A stretch of 21,067 nt of DNA from Intoshia linei (taxonomy: Eukaryota > Orthonectida > Rhopaluridae), in the NCBI GenBank assembly GCA_001642005.1, contig LWCA01000660.1, positions 1 to 21,067 on the forward strand. The letters run 5' to 3'. Position numbers and translations under genes: made by a program. The notes under the pieces are model-generated. The model was not told the origin of the DNA, did no database searches, and was given only the letters and a program-made list of their open reading frames with translations. Below are positions 9,301 through 16,193 of this stretch, one piece after another. Numbering within the stretch: the stretch's first letter is position 1; each line of letters begins with the position of its first letter.

Positions 9301-9892
9301 TCTCTTTTTATGGTAATATATGACTAAAATTTAATTTTAAATATTAGATACCATTTGCAGCCAGACCAATGCACCTCATATTACCAAATTTCACTCTTGG
9401 ATTCGCTATAGGTAAACATTGTAATATTAGTATCATACATGCACGTGATTCTATTATTTTATAAGAAATATATTTTAGGAATGGTTGACAGTTCTCTATT
9501 GCCTCATATGGTATATTTTAATGAATTGTTGATAACATTTTATTAAGGCATATTTGGTTGATCTGAGACACAAGTCCGTGTATGCATCAGTGTATGCTAT
9601 AGCCGATATTGGATTTTGTCTTGGGTTTGCCGTTGGACCAGCATTAGGTGGTTCTGTTGTGAAAAATTATGGATTTGAAAGGTTTTATTTTAACATTCAA
9701 GTTTACATGACCATTTTTAGATGGATAACAATCATTGCTGTATTAACCCTTCTCTATGCCCCAATTTTACTTTTTTTGAAAAATGTACCTGCAAAAAATG
9801 ATGACACAGTATTTTGTTTTAATTTAACTAGTAGCATGTCAAGGTCCAACTGTGCTGTCTATTTACATTTTTTATTGTCCAATGCTAATTAA
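3322..9892 (+). CDS. vesicular monoamine transporter (SLC18/VMAT type), 15 exons
   Basis: This is a 12-TM proton antiporter that loads amines into secretory vesicles. Exons: 3322-3424, 3461-3590, 3635-3769, 3812-3870, 4382-4465, 5084-5176, 5219-5308, 6476-6626, 9059-9102, 9146-9224, 9261-9312, 9348-9411, 9479-9510, 9548-9681, 9721-9892 (1422 nt, 473 aa). All introns are GT-AG and all junctions keep frame. Family landmarks in order: TM1 [19 protein letters not shown] (Asp27); TM2 SSKAVFQLL (Lys106); TM4 [10 protein letters not shown] (Arg157); TM7 LEPTLPLWM (Glu278, Trp284); then [19 protein letters not shown]10 GMVDSSLLP (Asp365); TM11 VYAIADIGF (Asp392). These match the charged residues known to matter in VMATs. 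The AFLPAS..YL.GTN segment favours VMAT over the acetylcholine transporter VAChT. The luminal loop 1 (residues about 45-95, with NNTK and NES sequons) is shorter than in vertebrates. ATG 3322 sits just before TM1, as expected. The cytoplasmic tail after PAKNDDT is uncertain because an alternative GT/AG pair exists there. Confidence 0.93.
3935..4201. mobile_element. degenerate inverted-repeat element in transporter intron 4 (candidate)
   Basis: After TA, the sequence CAGTGCAGAACCTAGCGTAC at 3935 has an imperfect inverted partner at about 4170-4201 (GGTCTCGCGTTTGGTAGATT then CGGTTCTGATAG). The interior is more G/C-rich than surrounding intron and includes a small hairpin ACTCCTA/TAGGAGT (4148-4165). 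A CAGT start after TA suggests a Tc1/mariner or pogo-type MITE, but the ends are diverged. Confidence 0.4.
4291..4322 (+). mobile_element. solo pogo/Tigger-like terminus (candidate)
   Basis: TA followed by CAGTAGCGACACATTAAGCG then GACCACTATA resembles the CAGTA...GATTA..CGGACC terminal repeats of pogo/Tigger elements. No matching inverted end is visible within the intron, so it would be a fragment. Confidence 0.3.
4466..5083. other. transporter intron 5, with a GC-rich patch
   Basis: This 618-bp intron contains a local G/C-rich patch at 4615-4655, with GCCGGC twice (GCCGGCCTGCCGGC). About 100 bp further on is AAGTTAAGAACCACTATA (4727-4744), which resembles the right end of a hAT element (GGTTGAGAACCACTG). 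Together these may be the eroded ends of a short hAT MITE; the left end is not clear. No coding sequence seen. Confidence 0.35.
5309..6475. other. transporter intron 7, AT-rich with repeated phrases
   Basis: No exon found in this 1167-bp intron. Two diverged copies of a phrase occur: near 5448-5495 (AAAATGTACA...GGTGTCATATTTTTTGGAGT) and near 5667-5705 (AAAATGTACATTAGGGTATC then ACATTTTTTGGG). Another GCATTAGGGTGTCACAT is at about 18376-18392. From about 5820 to 6110 the sequence is low-complexity ATTTAAATTTACATTTAC-like. A less AT-rich patch at 6120-6240 contains GGGTACATACCC. Confidence 0.5.
7301..7332 (+). mobile_element. solo hAT-like left terminus
   Basis: GAGTGGTTCCAAACTTGTTA followed by CACATGGACCC closely resembles the left terminal repeat of many hAT MITEs (CAGTGGTTCCCAAACT...GGACCC). 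The first base differs, and no matching right end (AGTTTGGGAACCACTG) is visible, so the element is truncated. Confidence 0.45.
7808..8170 (+). repeat. dispersed repeat copy with an internal ~125-bp tandem duplication
   Basis: Two and a half diverged units begin at about 7808, 7938 and 8064. They share AAAAC-A-G-CC-GAAT-TATGTTT, then AAAAAAGGG(T/A)AATT(T)GGG(G)TTTT(G/A), then ACCATGAAG or ATCATGAAGG. The 3' end runs into GACACACACAAACATTCAAT and TATATAAAAGTAAAGGA. The segment at 15918-16130 shares the order TTTTTGACCA, ACACC-CTGGAAAAACTGT-TAGAAA, ACACACA(G)ACAAACA and TATATAAGTAAGGA. Repeat class unknown; the A/C-rich end followed by TATATAAGTAAGGA would suit a SINE or other non-LTR tail, but that is inference. 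Confidence 0.55.
8391..9035 (+). mobile_element. hAT element remnant in transporter intron 8
   Basis: The left end CAGTGGTTCTCAACC (8391-8405) is inverted at the right as GGTTGAGAAACACTG (9021-9035), one mismatch in 15. Just inside, CCGCGGAACCC on the left pairs with GGGTTCCGCG on the right. Flanks TATTAGAG (8383-8390) and GTTTAGAG (9036-9043) agree at 6 of 8 bases, a decayed 8-bp target duplication as hAT elements make. The element is 645 bp and keeps the last part of a transposase (8763-8909), so it is an internally deleted autonomous copy rather than a pure MITE. Its right end stops only 23 bp before transporter exon 9. Confidence 0.88.
8763..8909 (+). pseudogene. hAT transposase C-terminal remnant
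   Basis: An uninterrupted 48-codon stretch ends in TGA 8907-8909. It contains [39 protein letters not shown] and QIFH. This is the conserved tail of ZBED5/FAM200-like hAT transposases (LT.IK.K.R..L.VE.DLR.ALSK..PRI..L...KQAQ.SH). Its orientation agrees with the element. The rest of the transposase is deleted, so no activity is expected. Confidence 0.85.
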
Positions 9893-10118
9893 AAAGACAT
9901 AAAAAATAATTTTTTAATTATCACATGATAACGAACAGAGGCTCTTCACATGTTAATGTTATAATACATACATAATATAGTAATACACAAAAAAATTATG
10001 TAGCTACCATTGAACAGATCCACAAATGAAACTATCAGATATAGTAAATTAGAAAATGAAAAACAAGATGAAATACAAAACTAAAATATATTTGAAAAAT
10101 ACATATTCATGTAAATTT
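9893..10118. other. shared 3' spacer of the converging transporter and GrpE genes
   Basis: A 226-bp AT-rich spacer between two stop codons on opposite strands. I see no clean AATAAA downstream of the transporter (only AATAAT-like strings at 9905-9912). For GrpE, the hexamer AATAAA overlaps its stop codon on the minus strand, followed by an A/T-rich stretch. No other feature seen. Confidence 0.5.
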
Positions 10119-12361
10119 TTATTTATAAACACCAACACCAGAGGCTCTAAGGACCATTTCTTTAAAATTGTATCCAATTTTTTCTACAGAGCATATTGTA
10201 TTTGATTTATCATATTTAGTTATGGGTTTTTGATATAAAGCTTCGTGGTAATTTGGATTGAATATGTCACCAACTTTGACGCTTTGTTTGGTTATTCCAT
10301 TTTTAGTTAAAATCTAAATTTAATATATTCACTACTAATTTGCGTAGTCAGAGCGCAGCAAGAGTTAGAAGTTGTAACATTTCAAAGATTAAAAAGTATT
10401 TTCGAATTATAAAATGATTACATACAATCAAATAATCTGAATGAGCATAAAAGGTTAAACATTCAGTCAGTCACAGCTAATAGTTATTTCCAGTTAACCT
10501 ACACAAAAAACTCAATGTCACAAATTGACGCCTTGACGGTTAAAAAATCATTTTAGTATTATTTTCTTTATGGTTAGGTAAATATTTTATTAAAATAAAA
10601 AATATTCAATAACTCATGGTTCTTGCCAGAGCTAACTGCAGTTTATACCAAGTACATAACAGACAACCTAGTCATATATATTTTTCATTATTCAATTCCT
10701 TATATGATTATAAAAATATAATAATCTATTCAATCGAATTAAATCTAACCTGGAAAAATTGATTATATATCATTGAAATGCCATCATTAGATGCACTTTG
10801 TTTAGCCATATCGAGACTATCAATAACTGGAAGTAATTCTTTGATAAATGATCTAATTGAATATTTTTTCACATCCTCCATTTGTTTTGAAAATCTTTTC
10901 CTAGCATTTTCACTTTCTGCTAAGGATGACAAATATTTATTCTAAACATAACATAAAATTAAAACGAGTTACTGTATGATTGGAATTATACAGGTACATT
11001 CCAATCATACATTTTTATTATTTTATATATATTTTTTTACTGGAATTTTTTATTTTCGAGTAAAGTACAAAAAACATAAATAAAACCAAATTTTACAAAA
11101 AGTAGAAAATTAATTGAAAGATATGTAAAACGGTAAATAATATATTACACGGCTCATGTTAATTAATGGGTGAGTGTTAAGCCTTATATTAGGTTGATTC
11201 TCGAATTCTTGGTTACAATTTTCAAAGGTCAGAAATAAAAAGATGTCAATGGGTAATATACATATAATATAAAATGTATATTATCAAATATAAAAACATG
11301 AAAATATCTAGCAAAACACTTACGTTTAATGTCGACATTTCTTGCTCCAAGCTCTTTATTTTATCCAATTCTGCCTGATTAGGCTTTACATCAGTAGACT
11401 TTATTTTATCTTGTTTATTTTTACCATCTTCAGTTGATGTTTCAGTTGATCTAATTTTTGAAAATAAACACCTACAAAACTGGAGATTACAAAAATTTTA
11501 AACTAAACATAAAATATATAGTGGATTTAAAATAAAATTTTCTCAGGATCCATGTAATCTTTCATTCAATCTAACATGACGAAGTAAATTGAATTTACAA
11601 AATTTAGTAACAAATTACAAGTGTACTTTCAATAAAACACAGATTATATAATTAAATAAAACTGTTACGCTGTAACTACAAGGGTGCTTGGCATATTGAT
11701 AGATTTTAGGTTTTGAAAACATTAGAAAAATTGTTTCTATTTTCATATAAATAATTTAAAAGTAACAAAAATTTCATTACTACTGTCTTTTCTCGAATAT
11801 AAGAAGTCTTCTTATATTCAAGAGTAGAAAAAAAATACTTATAATCAAAAACAAGCAGGCTTTTAAGCAGACCTTGAAAGATATAAAAAATACCCTAAAA
11901 GTTTTTTTCTAATTAGTATAAACTTATAAATTAGACATTATATTGTATGAAGGAAGTTATTTTTTAGAAATAACTTGATATGTTGTCTATTTTTTGTTTA
12001 AAGTTCTTTCTTTCGTATACAAGCAGAAACTGCTTATATTCAAATTTTATTTAGTTAAGAATTTCACCGATAATTTGTATTTCAAGGGTCTGCTTATAAT
12101 CGAGAAAAGACAGTAGTTGTATTTCATTAATACAATGTACATCACAAGTTGTGATTCACAACTACAACAATTTTAAATATTTTCATGAGATATTAGTAGT
12201 TCATTACATAAATTAGTAGGTACTGTCATGGTACTTTCGGAAATGGATATATTTCATCAAATATAAATTGTATAAATATAATGCAAAAATTACCTGTTTC
12301 CCATAAAAACATTTCTGTTTTTGATTAAAAGACGATTGAAAATTGCAGTGGAAATCCTCAT
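10119..12361 (-). CDS. mitochondrial GrpE homologue (nucleotide exchange factor for mtHsp70), 4 exons
   Basis: GrpE releases ADP from matrix Hsp70 and so drives protein import and folding. Exons on the minus strand: 12361-12294, 11471-11324, 10941-10750, 10313-10119 (603 nt, 200 aa), all GT-AG and in frame. Exon 1 encodes a basic, Asp/Glu-free N-terminus (MRISTAIFNRLLIKNRNVFM), a good mitochondrial presequence. Exon 2 is a Lys/Asp/Glu-rich linker running into a coiled coil (ELDKIKSLEQEMSTLNNKYL). Exon 3 holds the helical dimer region, AESENARKRF (the family's A..EN.R.R) and FIKELLPVIDSLDMA (F...LLPV.D.LE.A). Exon 4 is the beta domain: VGDIFNPNYHEALYQKPI (family G..FDP..HEA), then VEKIGYNFKEMVLRASGVGVYK (V...GY.L..R.LRPA.V.V). 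Length suits GRPEL1. The extra DIDAKTN-like insertions of bacterial proteins are absent. Introns are 822, 382 and 436 bp, much longer than most transporter introns; the first holds an inverted-repeat element. Confidence 0.95.
11783..12113. mobile_element. 331-bp TA-flanked inverted-repeat MITE in GrpE intron 1
   Basis: CTGTCTTTTCTCGAATATAA at 11783 is inverted at 12088-12113 (CTGCTTATAATCGAGAAAAGACAG) with about 2 mismatches in 24. TA lies directly outside each end (11781-11782, 12114-12115). In fact ACTA/TAGT is symmetrical, so the exact border could be 4 bp further out. A TA duplication suits a Tc1/mariner-like origin, but the termini match no family I can name. The interior carries several more copies of the (G)AATATAAGMAG motif in both orientations. 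No coding sequence. Confidence 0.75.
11795..11819. repeat. near-perfect palindrome at the left end of the MITE
   Basis: GAATATAAGAAG (11795-11806) and CTTCTTATATTC (11808-11819) are perfect inverted copies separated by a single T. The related pair TACAAGCAG/CTGCTTATATTC lies near 12018-12040, and another copy forms the right end. The motif is thus used as a repeated building block. Confidence 0.8.
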
Positions 12362-12690
12362 GCTTTAAGGTTGCACAAATTCAAATGATTAACAATAAAG
12401 TTAAAATTAAACAGATTATGTAAAATAAACATTCATTTAATTTACCAATTTAGAATTTTCAAAATACATACATGAAATGTCATGTTATGAATTACAAAAA
12501 ATATATTAAATTTCCATACCTGTCCTTTAGTAGTTAAAAAATATTTTGTCAGATCGTAACAGGTAAATCAACCGAAAATATTTTGTATCAATAGTTAACG
12601 GATTCAGCCCATTTATAAACATTTTTAGGCGAAGGAATGTTATCAACATTGAAATAAATATTTTATACTGTGTTCAACTTCTCACGAGCC

Positions 12691-12748
12691 CGATAAATTC
12701 ACGATAAATTCACGATAAATTTCGCGATCCCCCGGTTGAAAACCGCTG
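12691..12748. repeat. 11-bp triplicate next to a solo hAT-like terminus
   Basis: CGATAAATTCA is repeated at 12691-12701, 12702-12712 and (last base changed) 12713-12722. It is followed by CGCGATCCCCCGGTTGAAAA then CCGCTG ending at 12748. GGTTGAAAACCGCTG is the right-hand terminal repeat expected of a hAT MITE (CAGYGGTT...). I find no left partner, so the other end is lost or too diverged. Confidence 0.5.
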
Positions 12749-12828
12749 ATTAAATTCATTAATTTTAAATTTTTTGAAAATAAAAAAATCCAAGATATCA
12801 CTTTATGAGGTTTAAATCAATATTTCTG

Positions 12829-13583
12829 GGGCCTTTTGCAGTATAAGCCCACTAGAATAAACTTAAAATTTGAACTTTATTTAATTTTTAAAAATATTTA
12901 ACTTACGTAATACATACTAAATTGATTGATTAACGTCCGATATGCATGAATTAAATGAATTTACTCTATCGAAATCACACGAAATACTGCCACAACAATA
13001 ACGTTTTGCAGAAATATAGGATTATTAAGCAGTTCTCAGACTTGTCCATAACTTATCTAACATTAGACTTATCTAACATACATTAATACAAAGTTTAAAA
13101 ATCTAATTATTTTTACCCCAGTATTTAAGTATATTTCTAATACCGGAAAGTCCAAAGCAGACAAAGAGTACATTTTACGTAATCCAGTAATCCTAAAACT
13201 TATGTTAAATAAACGGCAATATTGTATATCCCAAATTGGGGATTAATGTAAAAATAAAACTTAATATAAGAATCGTTGTCATTACATCACTGTGAAGACC
13301 CCTCTCGGGTTCGGTCTAATTATAGTATCCTCAATAAATTTTTTTATTTATAACAATAATGTAATTAATCACTTGATGCATTCTTAACTAAGTAATTATT
13401 AATGTTCTAATGAAACTGAATAGACTTATTTACAAAAGCTACATATTTTTTTAAAATATAGTCCATAGTATTAGTATTTAGTATATACTTTACTATGTAT
13501 TACGTAAGTTACATATTTAAAAAAAATTAAATAAAGTTCCAAATCTGAAGTTTATTCTAGTGGGCTTATACTGCAAAAGGCCC
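12829..13583. mobile_element. 755-bp element with ~92-bp inverted repeats and perfect 8-bp target duplication
   Basis: The left end GGGCCTTTTGCAGTATAAGC (12829 onward) is repeated inverted at the right (to 13583). The match continues for about 92 bp with few differences (left 12829-12920, right 13492-13583; both include CCCACTAGAATAAACTT and AACTTACGTAATACATA). TATTTCTG stands directly outside both ends (12821-12828 and 13584-13591), a perfect 8-bp duplication. Eight-base duplications are made by hAT, P and Merlin transposases. The G-rich start is unlike the usual hAT CAG, so I leave the superfamily open. No transposase inside; the interior is AT-rich with short palindromic patches. The long, well-matched arms imply a comparatively recent insertion. 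Confidence 0.9.
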
Positions 13584-14651
13584 TATTTCTGTATATAAAA
13601 TGCGTAGACGTTCAATTCTTATTTTTTTATAAATTCTAGGATAAATATTTTTATTTTATAATTATTTTCAAAAATTTGAAAAATATTGGTTGATAATATA
13701 TTAAAAGTTATTTTTAACCTTGAATGCGTAGATTTCTGAGATTAAATAACAATAGAATTAATTAGACATGTAAGTAAGATATGTTTATCAGTCAAGTTCA
13801 ATCTGTATGACAACGGATTAAATTTTCAAAAATGAATTTTACTAAAAAATGAAAAATTGCGAAGGAATGAATTATATAGATTTTCACCCATATATCTTTA
13901 TTGGAAATGTGTAGAGGTTCAATGCACATTTTTTGAAATTGTAGGATCAATATTTACATTTTCAATTTTTATTGTAATCGAAATACATGAAAAAAAAATA
14001 TAAATCATATATATATATATTAAGGCTGTTCATTTTTACAAAATTTTCGATTCGACAAAAAATCCACCCCCTACCTTGAAGAGGGTACTTTAAAACCCAT
14101 AAAAATAAAATTTTAGAAAAAATGACCATAAAAATGTGTACCGTTTTTGAATTTTAAGGTTTTTGCGCGCTTTTTCCCCTGTTTCTTAATTGGCGCCATT
14201 TCTTTTTTTTTAAGATGGATATGATTAATGTATGACCCACTAAGACATATGTTAAATTTGCACATAAAAATTTTAATATTTAACCTCACAGGGTGTTTTT
14301 TCCTTAAAAAGTGGTTTTTGTAATATTGGTCAAATTTATAAATACTTATATTTATAATAACAATAAATTTATTTTATATAAGAAAATCTGAGTGTCCCAT
14401 GTTGAAATTCAGTTATTAACGTTTTAAACACATTTTAATGAAACAAAGTAATATGAACTCTCTAGAAGCCGAGCTAAAATATTGAATTGTGTTTGTTCTA
14501 ATCGATTAATTTTTATAATTTTTGTATGACAATATGTAAAATTTTATGTAGATTCGAAGCAATTGAGTGTAGTTTTTTTTGTATTATTAGTTTCTTCGTT
14601 TTAATTTATTAAAATCAGAAAAAATAACGAAAATACTTTATCTTGAAAAAA
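13584..14651. other. gene-free AT-rich region with a diverged duplication
   Basis: No gene seen. A roughly 60-bp phrase occurs at 13594-13665 (AAATGCGTAGACGTTCAATT, later AAATTCTAGGATAAATATTT) and again at 13902-13955 (AAATGTGTAGAGGTTCAATG, later AAATTGTAGGATCAATATTT), spacing about 305 bp. This suggests an old tandem duplication or two copies of one repeat. An (AT)n run lies at about 14007-14020. Weak G/C patches at 14065-14100 and 14165-14200 have no open frame. Confidence 0.5.
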
Positions 14652-15905
14652 TTACGATAAATCATGGAAACAATAGTTTTTAAAACTTAACAGTAATTTT
14701 GTTTCAATGTCAACAATATTACGGTCGACATATTTTTTTACATATCCCAGAGATCTCTCACTAATTTCATTTGTAACATTCACATTGATAGGATATGATC
14801 GCAACATATAATTCCGATTAAAGCATTCCAATGTTTTACCTTCCAGTATTCCTCGTAATAATTCAATTGATTCAGTTTGTCTTCTACAAGTGAACCAAAT
14901 AGGCGCCCAGTAATCGACAAGATTTGTCTGAACTAAGTAGATAATATTTTAATAGATAGTTAGCTTTGTTATTTCAGCGAGCTTTAGACAAAGGTCCCAA
15001 TTTTCTGATTGAAATAATAGGATATACCCCGGTATTTAACAAATATTTTACTGCCTTACATAATCCAAATAACTCTGAATAATCGTTTCTACTGCACCTT
15101 GGATATTTAATTTTAATTCTTGTTTCCTTATAATGTGGTAACCACTGCAAAAAATTAATTTTGAGAATCTTAACAAAACTAAAGGATATATTGGGTTCAA
15201 TGCTGCTAACCGGAAATCTAAATGTGAGATAAATTTGTAGTATTCTATCAAGAACATGTAATCTACATGGTTGGTAAATCAAATGAGGCATAACATCTGT
15301 CATTTTCTTTATAACACCTGATTTTTGTCCGGTATTGGTTGATGTGGTATCACATATGACCATTTTTATTCTTGAAGAGATACCATACATTGTTATAACC
15401 GATTGCACAACATCAAATATTGTTGATGATGTTCCATTAACTATTATTTTCATTGCAATGCATATTTTCAAAGATTCGCCGCTGAGATAAATTGATAAAT
15501 AATGTCGATGCTTGTATGTTTTAGAATCAAAGTGGATACAAAGATCACCTTTGTAATTAATAATTAGTTTATTTATTTCTTTGTGACATACCTTTAAACT
15601 ACATGCTTGTTTTAAAGTGGACGACCTAGGAAATGTCCTGTATCCCATTATTTTGATTACTTCGTTAACAATAGAAACAGTACAATTAATGGAATATTTA
15701 AGGCTTTCAGATATTTTTACAACATCCGACTGACATATTGTGAAAATAAAGCAAATTTGAATCATTTTCCATTGAATCTGATGTGAAGTTTGATTCTTCA
15801 GCACTATTATATTCACTAAAATCTTCAATTTCATAAGATGCATCATAGTAAACCTAAGTTGAATTTGCTTGTTCTATTAAAAGCTCTTGTTTAAATCTTA
15901 CTAAT
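14652..15905 (-). pseudogene. hAT-like DNA transposase, inactivated
   Basis: Most of one transposase is legible on the minus strand, but the frame is broken. The N-terminal part (15905 down to about 15750) reads FKQELLIEQANST, a stop, then an acidic stretch YEIEDFSEYNSAEESNF. A frameshift follows. The long central frame then carries IHFDSKTYKHRHYLSIYLS, CDTTSTNTGQKSGV (about 15330-15356) and CRLHVLDRIL (about 15235-15266). These are the D.K, CDTT..NTG...G and C..HVLDRIL signatures of a transposase family with an RNase H fold common in invertebrates. The central frame ends at TGA 14974-14976, just where family members have Trp (KAR-W), so a TGG-to-TGA change is likely. After another shift the C-terminus resumes: LVDYWAPIWFTC, and VTNEISERSLGYVKKYVDR near the end, stopping at TAA 14652-14654. 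At least three lesions. Exact superfamily placement (hAT-like) is inferred. Confidence 0.8.
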
Positions 15906-15917
15906 TATACCACAGTG

Positions 15918-16130
15918 ATGGTGACCACTTTTCTGAAAAAATTATTCAAATTGAGCTTTTTGACCAGTAAGATGTGAGTTTGGGACGTTGAAATATATCT
16001 TACTAACACCCTGGAAAAAACTGTAATAGAAACGTGCATTTTATTAAATTTTAAAACTGGTAGTTAGTGAAATAAACGATAACACACACAGACAAACAAA
16101 GCATATTATATAAGTAAGGATGTATTAACT
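15918..16130 (+). repeat. second copy of the dispersed repeat
   Basis: From GGTGACCACTTTTCTGAAAA through TTTTTGACCAGTAAG, AACACCCTGGAAAAAACTGT and AACACACACAGACAAACAAA to TATATAAGTAAGGATG, this parallels 7880-8170 in order and spacing. Its first 30 bases also match 18351-18375. It lies directly beyond the 5' end of the transposase pseudogene, and no gene is seen here. Confidence 0.55.
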
Positions 16131-16193
16131 ATATCAATCTTAAATATAATTTAATTTAATTAATATTAATGTATTTTCCATAATACATATTTA

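Noticed and set aside
14007-14020. (AT)n run
   Set aside because: Ordinary microsatellite in a very AT-rich region with no further structure.
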